Shown here one piece after another: positions 17,928-26,889 of a DNA stretch of 64,000 nucleotides. Numbering within the stretch: the stretch's first letter is position 1; each line of letters opens with the position of its first letter. This stretch comes from an uncultured Paracoccaceae bacterium (lineage in GTDB: Bacteria > Pseudomonadota > Alphaproteobacteria > Rhodobacterales > Rhodobacteraceae): contig CALSOO010000007.1 in the NCBI GenBank assembly GCA_943787985.1, forward strand, positions 1 through 64,000, read 5' to 3'. A model generated the notes under the pieces. The model was not told the DNA's origin. It worked only from the letters and a program-made list of their open reading frames with translations, and did not search any database. The position numbers were made by a program, and so were the translations under genes.

Positions 17928-19934
17928 ATGCATGATATTTCGCTGTTGTTGCGACCCCGTTCTATTGCCGTTGTCGGGGGTGGGGCGTGGTGCGACCAGA
18001 TTGTATTGCAGTGCCAGAAATTCGGGTTTGATGGTGATTTGTGGTTGGTGCACCCCAAAGGAATTGTAGTCAGAGGTATCGCATCAGTTCCGACACTGGA
18101 CGATCTGCCGTCTGCTCCTGACGCTGTGTTCCTTGGGGTCAATCGACATGTGACAGTGCAACTTGTCTCTGAATTGGCCAAAATGGAGGCGGGTGGTGCG
18201 GTTTGTTTTGCTTCGGGGTTTTCGGAAGCTGCAGCAGAGGATGACGACGCCAATGACTTGCAAGCACAACTGGTTGATGCCGCAGGTGCTATGCCAATTT
18301 TGGGTCCGAACTGTTACGGTTTTATCAATGCCTTGGATCAGGCTTTGCTCTGGCCGGATCAACATGGGTGTGTTGCGGTCGATCGGGGTGTGGCGATCCT
18401 GACCCAGTCGTCCAACATTGCAATCAACCTCACGATGCAGCAGCGTGGTTTGCCGATCGCCTATATGGTCGCTTGTGGCAACATGGCCCAAACATCTCAG
18501 GCCGAGGTTGCGATGGGCTTGCTGGACGATCCGCGTGTGACGGCCATTGGGTTGCACATCGAGGGTTTTGGGGATCTTGGCCCTTGGGTTGACCTCGCTC
18601 GACGTGCCGCGGAACAGGGTGTTCCGTTGATTGCGCTCAAAGTCGGAAAATCTGATCAAGCCCAAACTGCGACGGTGTCCCATACCGCTTCTTTGGCTGG
18701 CAGTGATGCTGGTGCCAATGCGCTCCTTCACAAATTGGGTATTGGGCGGGCCCATGACTTGCCGACCTTTTTGGAGGCGCTAAAGCTGCTGCATTGTGTT
18801 GGTGGACTGGATGCTGCGACGCTGTCTTCCGTTAGTTGTTCTGGTGGTGAGGCCAGTCTTGCGGCCGACACTGCGCATGGCACGGCGCTTGGCTTTCCCC
18901 CTTTGAATGAGGGGCAGAAAAAGTCTCTAAGAGCAGCACTTGGCCCGATGGTCGCATTGTCCAACCCGCTGGACTACAATACTTACGTTTGGCGCGATAC
19001 CGCTGCCATGACCGCTGCTTGGGTGCCGATGGCGGCGCCGCATATCGGTTTGACGTTGCTGATTGTAGATTACCCTCACACGGATGCGGCGGATTGGGTG
19101 TGTGCAACTGACGCCGCCATCGCCGTGCGTGCACAGAGCGGTCGGCCCGTTGCCGTCGTTTCGACCCTGCCAGAACTGATGCCGCCCGATGTGGCAGAGC
19201 GCCTTATGGCTGGGGGGGTCGTTCCGATGAATGGCCTGACCGAAGCGATTGCCGCCGCCGAAATTGTGGCCTGTTTGCCAGCGGCGTCCCCTGATGCGCC
19301 CTTGTTGCCCGGGCGGGATCGTTTGGGTGAAACGCTGTCCGAACCAGAGGCAAAAGCCCGGTTGGCCGCGTTGGGTTTGCGCGTTCCAAAGCAGTGCAAT
19401 TCGATTGAGGATGCACAGGCGCTGACCGCTCCATTCGCGGTCAAGGGTGTCGGATTTGCACATAAGTCCGAAGCGGGCGCTGTCGTGTTAAACGTGCCCC
19501 ATTCCGAGCTTTCGAGTGTGACTCAAGCGCTTCCCGGTGAAGCGTTTTTGATCGAAGAGATGGTCACGGGCACACTTGTCGAGATGTTGGTCGGCGTGGT
19601 TCGTGACCCGGCACACGGGTTTGTTCTGACCATTGGGGCAGGCGGTGTGATGACGGAGATTTTGCAAGATACGGTGTCCTTGTTGGTTCCAAGCTCTGAA
19701 ACCGTTGTAAAACAGTCCCTAACTCAGTTGCGTATTCACCCCCTGTTGATTGGCTTCAGGGGAAAACCGGCCGTTGACCTTGATGCTTTGGTACAATCGA
19801 TCATGGCTGTGCAGGCTTATGTGATTGCTCATCAGGACAGAATTGAAGAGGTTGAGATCAATCCCTTGATGTGTGGCTCTGATGCGGCTGTGGCCGCTGA
19901 TGCCTTGATTAGAATTGCTCCCGAAAGGAACTGA
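17928..19934 (+). CDS. ADP-forming acyl-CoA synthetase (acetate-CoA ligase family)
   Basis: A 668-residue fused alpha-beta protein. The N-terminal CoA-binding domain starts LLRPRSIAVVGGGA; a succinyl-CoA-ligase-like middle part includes GPNCYGFIN (near 125), ILTQSSNIAINL, and the loop VSHTASLAGSDAGANALL (near 247-265) with a His in the region of the phospho-acceptor; the ATP-grasp part begins near 480 (FAVKGVGFAHKSEAGAVVLNV) and ends IEEVEINPLMC. It would activate an acid with ATP and CoA, giving ADP and phosphate. It is followed one base later by the caiD-like gene, so the product is presumably passed to the dehydrogenase and hydratase. Confidence 0.88.
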   Translation: MHDISLLLRPRSIAVVGGGAWCDQIVLQCQKFGFDGDLWLVHPKGIVVRGIASVPTLDDLPSAPDAVFLGVNRHVTVQLVSELAKMEAGGAVCFASGFSEAAAEDDDANDLQAQLVDAAGAMPILGPNCYGFINALDQALLWPDQHGCVAVDRGVAILTQSSNIAINLTMQQRGLPIAYMVACGNMAQTSQAEVAMGLLDDPRVTAIGLHIEGFGDLGPWVDLARRAAEQGVPLIALKVGKSDQAQTATVSHTASLAGSDAGANALLHKLGIGRAHDLPTFLEALKLLHCVGGLDAATLSSVSCSGGEASLAADTAHGTALGFPPLNEGQKKSLRAALGPMVALSNPLDYNTYVWRDTAAMTAAWVPMAAPHIGLTLLIVDYPHTDAADWVCATDAAIAVRAQSGRPVAVVSTLPELMPPDVAERLMAGGVVPMNGLTEAIAAAEIVACLPAASPDAPLLPGRDRLGETLSEPEAKARLAALGLRVPKQCNSIEDAQALTAPFAVKGVGFAHKSEAGAVVLNVPHSELSSVTQALPGEAFLIEEMVTGTLVEMLVGVVRDPAHGFVLTIGAGGVMTEILQDTVSLLVPSSETVVKQSLTQLRIHPLLIGFRGKPAVDLDALVQSIMAVQAYVIAHQDRIEEVEINPLMCGSDAAVAADALIRIAPERN

Positions 19935-19935
19935 T

Positions 19936-20715
19936 ATGTCCCCGATCAAAACGAAACGTGATGGTGCTATTTTTGAGGTCACGCTGGACCGTCCAAGGGC
20001 CAATGCCATTGATCTGGAAACCAGCCGCATCATGGGAGAGGTGTTTGCGCAGTTCCGCGATGATCCTGAACTGCGGGTTGCGATTGTCACAGGCGGCGGC
20101 GACAAGTTTTTTTGCCCCGGTTGGGATTTGAAGGCCGCTGCTGATGGTGATGAGGTTGATGGCGATTATGGTATTGGTGGCTTCGGTGGTCTTCAGGAAC
20201 TTCGTGAGTTGAACAAGCCCGTGATTGCTGCGGTAAACGGCATTTGCTGCGGTGGCGGGTTGGAATTGGCACTAAGTGCGGACATGATTTTGGCGGCGGA
20301 TCACGCCAGCTTTGCTTTGCCGGAAATTCGCTCGGGTACCGTGGCGGATGCGGCCAGTGTCAAGCTTCCGAAGCGTATTCCCTACCACATTGCGATGGAG
20401 TTGTTGTTGACAGGGCGTTGGTTTGACGCGGAAGAGGCGAACCGTTGGGGGATCGTCAATGAAATCCTTCCGTCCGAGCAATTGATGGACCGCGCATGGG
20501 AGCTTGCCCGTTTGCTGGCGTCCGGACCTCCTCTTGTTTATGCCGCGATCAAAGAGATCGTGCGTGATGCCGAGGACAGCAAGTTTCAAGACACGATGAA
20601 CCGGATCACCAAACGTCAGCTAAAGTCTGTCGACGTGCTGTACGCGTCCGAAGATCAGTTGGAAGGTGCCAAGGCTTTTGCTGAAAAGCGCGATCCTGTC
20701 TGGAAGGGGCGTTAG
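19936..20715 (+). CDS. caiD: CaiD-like crotonobetainyl-CoA hydratase (enoyl-CoA hydratase family)
   Basis: A 259-residue crotonase-fold protein; the start ATG at 19936 follows AAAGGAAC. It resembles carnitinyl-CoA dehydratase CaiD along its length: TLDRPRANAIDLETSRIMGE, the oxyanion-hole segments FFCPGWDLKAAADG and NGICCGGGLELALSAD, SFALPEIRSG, RWGIVNEI and the exact family ending AFAEKRDPVWKGR. The reaction in the family is reversible hydration of crotonobetainyl-CoA to L-carnitinyl-CoA. The trimethylammonium substrate is inferred from this resemblance; a different enoyl-CoA is possible. Its stop codon overlaps the end of the convergent methyltransferase gene. Confidence 0.75.
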   Translation: MSPIKTKRDGAIFEVTLDRPRANAIDLETSRIMGEVFAQFRDDPELRVAIVTGGGDKFFCPGWDLKAAADGDEVDGDYGIGGFGGLQELRELNKPVIAAVNGICCGGGLELALSADMILAADHASFALPEIRSGTVADAASVKLPKRIPYHIAMELLLTGRWFDAEEANRWGIVNEILPSEQLMDRAWELARLLASGPPLVYAAIKEIVRDAEDSKFQDTMNRITKRQLKSVDVLYASEDQLEGAKAFAEKRDPVWKGR

Positions 20716-21338
20716 GCTTTGCGGATGACGGCGATGATGCCAACATCTTTGGCGTGGTCGCCTGTGGCCTTTGCGCTGTAGATCGGAAGTTCTGACAGGT
20801 CTATGCTTTGTGAAAGTGGCTCTAACTGGGCCAGTTTGTCTGCAAACCCATGTGACTTGAAGTGCTCGGCATTGATGGAAATACAAAGCACGCCGCCGGA
20901 TCGCACCAGCCGCATAAGCTCGTCCAAGGCCTCGGCGCCGACGTGCCCGTGCGTGAAAGTCCCTGAACTGACGAGGCCGGCATAAGCACCGTCAGTTTCA
21001 TCGAGCCCTGCAAGAATATCACCACAAAACAGTCTCTGATAAAGCCCTTTGGCCTCTGCAATATCCAGCATTTCTTGAGAGATATCTGTCGCGACAATCT
21101 CGTCCAGTCCGCGATTGCGCAGCGCTTGGCCGCACAATCCAGTGCCTGCGCCTACGTCCAAAACGGGCTGAAATCCTCCAGCGTTGACATAGGCCCGCGC
21201 CACATGTTCATGCAGAATGTATCCGTGATCTTGTGCAAAACCGGTGTCGTAGGTATCGGCCCAATCCGCATAAAGCCGCACAGAGTCCTGTGGGGTTTTG
21301 AGGTCATAGGCGTCTGTTAGTGAAGGTGTGTCAGTCAT
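20712..21338 (-). CDS. Class I SAM-dependent methyltransferase
   Basis: A 208-residue protein starting at the ATG at 21336-21338 (MTDTPSLTDAYDLKTPQDS). The Rossmann motif I is PVLDVGAGTGLCGQALRNRG (near 68-87), motif post-I IVATDISQEMLDIAEAKG, and motif IV contains GAYAGLVSSGTFTHGHV, as in methyltransferase_11-type enzymes including WBSCR27-like proteins. An open frame continues far upstream but only antisense to the next gene, so it is ignored. Substrate unknown. Confidence 0.85.
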   Translation of the reverse strand: MTDTPSLTDAYDLKTPQDSVRLYADWADTYDTGFAQDHGYILHEHVARAYVNAGGFQPVLDVGAGTGLCGQALRNRGLDEIVATDISQEMLDIAEAKGLYQRLFCGDILAGLDETDGAYAGLVSSGTFTHGHVGAEALDELMRLVRSGGVLCISINAEHFKSHGFADKLAQLEPLSQSIDLSELPIYSAKATGDHAKDVGIIAVIRKA

Positions 21339-21413
21339 GTGTCGAGTGGACCTCAAGTCACATCTTTGCGCAAGGGTCTTGCGGACCGGCGGCACAGGCG
21401 TCAGTTTTGGTGC

Positions 21414-22271
21414 ATGACACATACATTGCTTTCTTTCGGACATGGATATTCCGCGCGCGCGTTGGCGGAAACGTTGTTGCTGCAAGGCTGGCGGATTATT
21501 GGAACCACCCGAAGCCCCGAAAAGGCCAAAGAGCTTGAAGCGACTGGAATAGAGCCTGTTGTCTGGCCTCAAAGTGATCTGGCCACTGCGATTTCGCAAG
21601 CCGATCACATTCTGATTTCTGCGGGGCCGGATGCGGACGGCGATCCTGTGATTGGGGCGTACCGCGACGAGATCACTGCGCGGGCCCATGCGCTGAAGTG
21701 GGTCGGGTACCTGTCCACTACGGGGGTGTACGGGGATCACGATGGTGATTGGGTGGATGAGGCCACGCCATTGCGCCCATCGACGCGCCGCGGTCAGGCG
21801 CGCAAAGATGCCGAGGAGGCATGGGGCGCTATCGAGGGGCTGCCGCTGCATATTTTCCGGCTGGCGGGCATTTACGGGCCAGGGCGGGGTCCGTTCTCCA
21901 AGGTGCTCAATGGCACGGCCCGCCGCATTATCAAAGATGGTCAGGTGTTTTCGCGCACGCATGTCGAGGACATCGCACAAGTTCTGGCGGCCTCCATCGA
22001 TGCACCGAACCCCGGCGCGGCTTACAACGTTTGCGACAATGATCCTGCCCCGCCTCAGGATGTGATCGCCCATGCCGCAGAGTTGCTGGGCTTGCCAGTC
22101 CCCGAGGCTGTGGCCTTTGAAGATGCAGACATGACGCCAATGGCGCGCAGTTTTTATGCGGAGAACAAGAAAGTGCGCAATACGCGGATCAAGGAAGACC
22201 TTGGGGTTGTGCTCAAATATCCAACATATCGCGAAGGTTTGGCGGCTTTGCTTGCGCAAAACGATACCTAA
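21414..22271 (+). CDS. SDR-family NAD(P)-binding protein (YeeZ-like)
   Basis: A 285-residue protein. The start MTHTLLSFGHGYSARALAETL gives a degenerate nucleotide-binding GHGYSA motif right at the N-terminus, as in YeeZ-type proteins annotated as NAD-dependent epimerases. YLSTTGVYGDHDGDWVDE and HIFRLAGIYGPGRGPFSK are typical extended-SDR segments; the catalytic Tyr-x3-Lys is not evident (VYGDHDG instead), so enzymatic activity is uncertain. It diverges from the methyltransferase with 75 bp between starts. Confidence 0.78.
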   Translation: MTHTLLSFGHGYSARALAETLLLQGWRIIGTTRSPEKAKELEATGIEPVVWPQSDLATAISQADHILISAGPDADGDPVIGAYRDEITARAHALKWVGYLSTTGVYGDHDGDWVDEATPLRPSTRRGQARKDAEEAWGAIEGLPLHIFRLAGIYGPGRGPFSKVLNGTARRIIKDGQVFSRTHVEDIAQVLAASIDAPNPGAAYNVCDNDPAPPQDVIAHAAELLGLPVPEAVAFEDADMTPMARSFYAENKKVRNTRIKEDLGVVLKYPTYREGLAALLAQNDT

Positions 22272-22351
22272 ACCTGCTCAATTGAACAGGTCACCTTGCC
22301 GTTCCGCCTTTGCCACCGCATATAACCCGCAGCACGGCAAAGGGCAGTCGC

Positions 22352-23167
22352 ATGACATTGCAAGACAAGATCAAGTCATTTCTGGAACGGGATTTCGTCC
22401 GTAACGGGATCATCGGCGTTATTATGTTCAACGCGATCATCCTGGGCTTGGAAACCTCCAAGACGGTGATGGACAACGCGGGGGGCTTGATCAAGGCGCT
22501 GGATATCTTGTGCCTATCGATCTTTGTCGCCGAACTGGTGGCAAAGCTGTTCGTCTACCGATTGGCCTTTTTCCGCAATGGCTGGAATGTGTTCGACTTT
22601 TTTATCGTCGGCATATCCTTGATGCCTGTGGCGCAAGGCTTCTCGGCGTTGCGTGCCTTGCGGATTTTGCGCGTTTTGCGGGTGATTTCAGCCGCCCCGC
22701 GTTTGCGCCGCGTTGTGGAGGGTTTCGTCACTGCCTTGCCCGGTATGGGGTCCGTATTCTTGTTGATGGCGTTGATTTTCTACATCGCCTCAGTGATCGC
22801 CACCAAACTGTTTGCCGCTACCTTTCCCCAGTGGTTTGGCAGCTTGGGTCAGTCCGCCTATTCCCTGTTCCAGATCATGACGCTGGAAAGCTGGTCTATG
22901 GGCATCGTGCGACCCGTGATGGAAGTGTATCCGCTGGCATGGATATTCTTTATCCCGTTTATCATGGTGACCACCTTTGCGGTTGTGAACCTGTTGGTCG
23001 GTTTGATCGTAAACTCGATGCAGGATGCGCACGCCGAGGAATCCAACGCCGAAACAGGCGCTTACCGCGAAGAAATGATAGCGCGTTTGGCATCGCTTGA
23101 GGCGAAGCTGGATGCCTTAGCGGCCATGCCGCAGGGCCAGTCCGATCAGTCCAAAGACCACCAGTAA
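22352..23167 (+). CDS. Bacterial voltage-gated sodium channel (NaChBac/NavAb family)
   Basis: A 271-residue six-helix channel subunit. The start is the ATG at 22352 after AAAGGGC. S1 spans about residues 18-36, S3 contains NVFDFFIVGISLM, and S4 near 96-112 has four regularly spaced arginines (ALRALRILRVLRV). The pore loop carries the selectivity filter TLESWSMGI near 176-184, the Glu-Ser-Trp ring of Nav channels rather than a potassium GYG filter. S6 (VTTFAVVNLLVGLIVNSM) is followed by an acidic neck and a C-terminal coiled coil (EEMIARLASLEAKLDAL). Homotetramer expected. Marine bacteria use such channels in motility and pH responses. The 3' end overlaps the convergent next gene by 51 bp. Confidence 0.94.
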   Translation: MTLQDKIKSFLERDFVRNGIIGVIMFNAIILGLETSKTVMDNAGGLIKALDILCLSIFVAELVAKLFVYRLAFFRNGWNVFDFFIVGISLMPVAQGFSALRALRILRVLRVISAAPRLRRVVEGFVTALPGMGSVFLLMALIFYIASVIATKLFAATFPQWFGSLGQSAYSLFQIMTLESWSMGIVRPVMEVYPLAWIFFIPFIMVTTFAVVNLLVGLIVNSMQDAHAEESNAETGAYREEMIARLASLEAKLDALAAMPQGQSDQSKDHQ

Positions 23168-23758
23168 GCCAATGGCGACAGCGGCGTTCAGCCCGTAAAA
23201 CCCGAGCCGCTCTGCCAGTTCCATTGAGTTCAGGAATGGATAGGGCAACCCCGATGTGACGCTCCCTGCGGAGCTGTCACTGAGGCGCTGCACCACAAGC
23301 TCACTCCATGCCACATAGGCAGCAATGATACCGGTTAGCGGCAATGCTGCCCGCCAGGTCCGTGTGAAGACCCGCCCGATGAACAGCGCATCAATGATTT
23401 GCAGGGCGGGGCCAAGCGCGTGCAGATAGTACTCTTGGTGCCAGACCACTGGACCATCGTTGTTCACCAAATCGGGGTTGGTGAACCAAAGCTTCCAATA
23501 GAGGTAACACACCATAACGTTGAGCACCGATGCCGTCATCGCGGTAACTTGATGCGTTCGGGTAATGCGCCGCTCAGACAGCGCCAGCATGCGAGACGCT
23601 GCATAGAACGAAATGAAAAGCGCCCAGATCGTCAGAAAGCGAAACGGGCCACCAAAGTGCGCGTAGCTGGCGTTGAAAATTTGGTAGATGCAATATCCTG
23701 CTGCCAGCAGAAATACGATCCAGCGGTAGGTCAAAACCGGTCTGCTGTGAATATCCAT
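23117..23758 (-). CDS. AIG1/FAR-17a-like integral membrane protein
   Basis: A 213-residue protein with about six transmembrane helices. The pattern resembles the AIG1/ADTRP family: F.GPFRFLTIWALFISFYAA near 36-54, then a long third region with EYYLHALGPALQIIDAL near 109-125, and LPYPFLN late in the protein. Human AIG1 and ADTRP are threonine hydrolases of branched fatty-acid esters; a Thr (residue 43) and a His (residue 113) fall in comparable places here. Bacterial members are usually called Pr6Pr-family membrane proteins. Function is inferred only. The 3' end overlaps the sodium channel gene tail-to-tail by 51 bp. Confidence 0.65.
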   Translation of the reverse strand: MDIHSRPVLTYRWIVFLLAAGYCIYQIFNASYAHFGGPFRFLTIWALFISFYAASRMLALSERRITRTHQVTAMTASVLNVMVCYLYWKLWFTNPDLVNNDGPVVWHQEYYLHALGPALQIIDALFIGRVFTRTWRAALPLTGIIAAYVAWSELVVQRLSDSSAGSVTSGLPYPFLNSMELAERLGFYGLNAAVAIGLLVVFGLIGLALRHGR

Positions 23759-23826
23759 TTGCCCTTCTCCAGTATGTGTAAAAACAGTGGAGGAGGGTCG
23801 AGCATTCGTAAAGTGGGAACCTCGCG

Positions 23827-25755
23827 TCAGGCGCGCGCTTCAGTGATGCTGGCAATCCCCAGGGTGTCTAGGACTTTGGCCTCGATGTCGGTCGCGTTCA
23901 GCTTGGCATCCGCGTACATGTCCACTGGATTGGCGTGATCGATAAACGTATCGGGCAAAACCATTGAACGGTATTTAAGCCCGCTGTCAAACACGCCTTC
24001 TTCGGCCAAAAGCTGCGCCACATGGCTGCCAAACCCACCTATGGCCCCTTCTTCAATTGTGATGAGAGCCTCGTGATTTGCGGCCAGATCAAGGATCAGG
24101 TCACGATCAAGAGGTTTGGCAAAACGGGCGTCAGCGATTGTGGGTGTGATCCCTTTGGCCGAAAGGGCTTCGGCGGCTTTTTCCACCTCTGCCAGACGTG
24201 TTCCAAATGACAAAAGCGCCACTTTAGAGCCGTGTTTGATCATGCGACCTTTGCCGATCTCAAGGGGTATGCCGCGTTCGGGCAGGTCGACACCGTTGCC
24301 TTCACCGCGCGGAAAGCGGAACGCGATAGGGCCATCATCATGGGCTGCGGCCGTGGCGACCATATGGGCCAATTCGGCTTCGTCCGCGGCAGCCATGACC
24401 ACAAACCCCGGAAGGTTCGCGAGGTAGGCCACATCGAATGCCCCGGCGTGTGTCGCGCCGTCCGCCCCGACCAAGCCCGCACGATCAATTGCGAAGCGCA
24501 CAGGCAGGCGTTGAATGGCCACGTCATGCACCACCTGGTCGTACCCGCGTTGCAAGAATGTGGAGTAAATCGCGCAGAATGGCTTCATCCCGCCAGCCGC
24601 CAAAGCGGCGGAGAATGTCACGCCATGTTGTTCTGCGATGCCAACATCAAAGCAGCGGCTTGGGTAACGTTCCGCAAACAGCTTGAGCCCTGTGCCATCG
24701 GGCATTGCAGCCGTGACAGCGCAGATTTTGTCGTCCTCAGCGGCCTCTTTCAGCAGATATTCCGAGAAGATTTTGGTGTAGCTGGGCGCATTCGAGGGGG
24801 CTTTCTTCTGCTCTCCCGTCACAACATTGAACTTGGACACGCCGTGCCCTTTGTCGTGGGCGGTTTCGGCGGGCGCGTATCCTTTGCCTTTCTTGGTAAT
24901 GACATGGATCAGGATAGGGCCGGTCGCGCGTGCTTTGACCGTGCGCAACACGGGCAGCAGCTGGTCCAAGTCGTGTCCGTCAATCGGGCCAAGGTAAGAG
25001 AACCCGAGTTGTTCGAACAACGTTCCGCCAACGGTCATGCCTTTGAGCATGTCTTTGGCGCGTTTTGCCCCTTCGCGGAAGGGTTCTGGCAGAAAGCTGA
25101 TCGCCCCTTTGGCCGCGGCTTTAAGGTCTTGAAACGGTTCCTCGGCATAAAGGCGGCTGAGGTAGCTCGACATTGCACCGACAGGCGGCGCGATGGACAT
25201 TTCGTTGTCGTTGAGGATCACGATCATACGTTTCTTGAGGTGGCCCGCGTTGTTGAGCGCCTCATAGGCCATGCCAGCACTCATGGAGCCGTCACCAATT
25301 ACCGCAATCGCATCGCCGAGGCCTTCGGGGATGTTCCCTCCCAAATCCCGCGCAACCGCAAAACCCAACGCGGCAGAGATTGACGTCGATGAATGCGCGG
25401 CGCCGAACGGATCATAGGGGGATTCAGAGCGTTTGGTGAACCCGCTTAACCCGTCCTTTTGGCGCAGGGTGCGAATGCGGTCACGCCGTTCTGTGAGGAT
25501 CTTGTGAGGATAACACTGGTGGCCCACGTCCCACACGATTTTGTCGCGCGGGGTGTCAAAAACGGCGTGCAGGGCCACGGTCAGCTCGACCACACCCAAC
25601 CCCGCACCCAAGTGCCCGCCAGTGACAGAAACGGCTGACACGGTTTCGGCACGGACTTCCTGCGCGACTTGCGTAAGCTGGGCGTCAGAAAAACGTTTGA
25701 GGTCTGCCGGACGCTGTACAGTGTCCAGAAGCGGGGTGTTCGGGCGATCGGTCAT
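23827..25755 (-). CDS. dxs: 1-deoxy-D-xylulose-5-phosphate synthase
   Basis: A 642-residue thiamine-diphosphate enzyme of standard length that makes DXP from pyruvate and glyceraldehyde-3-phosphate, the entry step of the MEP isoprenoid pathway. Visible motifs are [18 protein letters not shown] (with the catalytic His), the TPP-binding [19 protein letters not shown] near 160, ILNDNEMSI, and the transketolase-type [20 protein letters not shown] near 370 with the Glu that activates TPP. It is followed by ispA in the same operon, 9 bp before it in coordinates. Confidence 0.97.
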   Translation of the reverse strand: MTDRPNTPLLDTVQRPADLKRFSDAQLTQVAQEVRAETVSAVSVTGGHLGAGLGVVELTVALHAVFDTPRDKIVWDVGHQCYPHKILTERRDRIRTLRQKDGLSGFTKRSESPYDPFGAAHSSTSISAALGFAVARDLGGNIPEGLGDAIAVIGDGSMSAGMAYEALNNAGHLKKRMIVILNDNEMSIAPPVGAMSSYLSRLYAEEPFQDLKAAAKGAISFLPEPFREGAKRAKDMLKGMTVGGTLFEQLGFSYLGPIDGHDLDQLLPVLRTVKARATGPILIHVITKKGKGYAPAETAHDKGHGVSKFNVVTGEQKKAPSNAPSYTKIFSEYLLKEAAEDDKICAVTAAMPDGTGLKLFAERYPSRCFDVGIAEQHGVTFSAALAAGGMKPFCAIYSTFLQRGYDQVVHDVAIQRLPVRFAIDRAGLVGADGATHAGAFDVAYLANLPGFVVMAAADEAELAHMVATAAAHDDGPIAFRFPRGEGNGVDLPERGIPLEIGKGRMIKHGSKVALLSFGTRLAEVEKAAEALSAKGITPTIADARFAKPLDRDLILDLAANHEALITIEEGAIGGFGSHVAQLLAEEGVFDSGLKYRSMVLPDTFIDHANPVDMYADAKLNATDIEAKVLDTLGIASITEARA

Positions 25756-25764
25756 GGCCGGTTC

Positions 25765-26631
25765 CTAGCTTTTGCGTGCGACGACGAAACGGGCGGCTTG
25801 GCGCAGCGTTTCGGCATCGTCACCATATACACTTAAAGCATCTGACGCTGATTCCACCAGTTGCGTGGCGCGGCGTTTCGCCTCGTCCAGTCCAAGCAGT
25901 GAAACAAAGGTTGCCTTGCCTGCGTCAGCGTCTTTGCCTGTGGCTTTGCCGACTGTGGCGGCGTCCCCTTCGACATCCAGAATGTCGTCGGCGATTTGAA
26001 ACGCGAGGCCAAGGGCGCGTGAATATGTCTCTAATGCTGAAACATCGGCCTGCGCCATGCGCGCCCCGGCTGTTGCGGACCATTCAATCAAAGCGCCGGT
26101 TTTTCCAGCTTGCAAGGTAGTGATTTGTGCGAGGGTCAGCGGGATGTCCGCCGTTTCCGCCGCAATATCGAGGGCTTGTCCCAAAACCATGCCCTGTGCG
26201 CCACTGGCTTTTGCAAGGCTCAAAGCAAGGTCCGCGCGCACATTCCCATTGCCGACACCGGGATGACTGACCATCTCAAAGGCGAGCGTTTGCAATGCGT
26301 CCCCTGCCAGCACAGCGGTCGCATCGTCCCACTTTTTGTGAACGGTTGGCTGGCCGCGCCGCAGGTCGTCGTCGTCCATGCAGGGCAAATCGTCATGCAC
26401 CAGCGAATAGGCATGCAGCGCTTCAATCGCGGTCGCGGGCCAGATGGCGCGTGCAGCATCAATTCCATGAATGCGCGCACTTTCCAGTACAAGAAAACCG
26501 CGCAGACGTTTGCCGCCATTGGTGGCGTGCCCCATCGCGTGGATAACGGGAAAATCACCCAAATTCCCCAGAACAGTGTCGAAATGAGCCTGAATATCGG
26601 CAGCGCATTGCGTCAGCCTTGTGCCGAACAT
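25765..26631 (-). CDS. ispA: Farnesyl/geranyl diphosphate synthase (polyprenyl synthetase)
   Basis: A 288-residue prenyltransferase. GGKRLRGFLVLES (near 44), the first Asp-rich motif DDLPCMDDDDLRRGQPTVH (near 90) with the two-residue insertion typical of bacterial type FPP synthases, GQALDIAAE, and the second Asp-rich motif FQIADDILDVEGD (near 215) are all present. It condenses IPP with DMAPP and GPP. It sits between xseB and dxs, the common xseB-ispA-dxs order of proteobacteria. Confidence 0.95.
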   Translation of the reverse strand: MFGTRLTQCAADIQAHFDTVLGNLGDFPVIHAMGHATNGGKRLRGFLVLESARIHGIDAARAIWPATAIEALHAYSLVHDDLPCMDDDDLRRGQPTVHKKWDDATAVLAGDALQTLAFEMVSHPGVGNGNVRADLALSLAKASGAQGMVLGQALDIAAETADIPLTLAQITTLQAGKTGALIEWSATAGARMAQADVSALETYSRALGLAFQIADDILDVEGDAATVGKATGKDADAGKATFVSLLGLDEAKRRATQLVESASDALSVYGDDAETLRQAARFVVARKS

Positions 26632-26637
26632 CGCGGC

Positions 26638-26889
26638 TTATAGCCCTTCGACGGGCGTCAGTCCCGTGGGTGTTCCGTCGCTGTCCAATGTGATGGCTGC
26701 GACTTTTTCGGTCGCTTCTTTCAGTTTGGCTTCGCAGCGTTTTTTCAATGCGGCGCCGCGTTCGTACAGGGTGATGGATTCGTCCAGCGCAACGTCGCCG
26801 CGCTCCAGCTGTCCTAGAACTTTTTCCAGTTCTGCCATTGCTTGTTCAAAGCTCATCTCGTTGACGTCGAGTGCGGGAGTGTCATTCAT
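26638..26889 (-). CDS. xseB: Exodeoxyribonuclease VII small subunit
   Basis: An 83-residue protein with the family pattern MSFEQAMAELEKVLGQLERGDVAL, DESITLYERGAALKKRCEAKL. It pairs with XseA (not in the window) in degrading single-stranded DNA. It overlaps the upstream deacetylase gene by 4 bp and is 6 bp from ispA. Confidence 0.95.
   Translation of the reverse strand: MNDTPALDVNEMSFEQAMAELEKVLGQLERGDVALDESITLYERGAALKKRCEAKLKEATEKVAAITLDSDGTPTGLTPVEGL

Noticed and set aside
21339..22259. A 515-codon leftward frame extending the methyltransferase upstream across the YeeZ-like gene.
   Set aside because: The extra part is antisense to a well-supported SDR gene; methyltransferase homology and a natural ATG begin at 21338.
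24232..25383. A 383-codon frame on the plus strand inside dxs.
   Set aside because: Antisense shadow of a certain gene.
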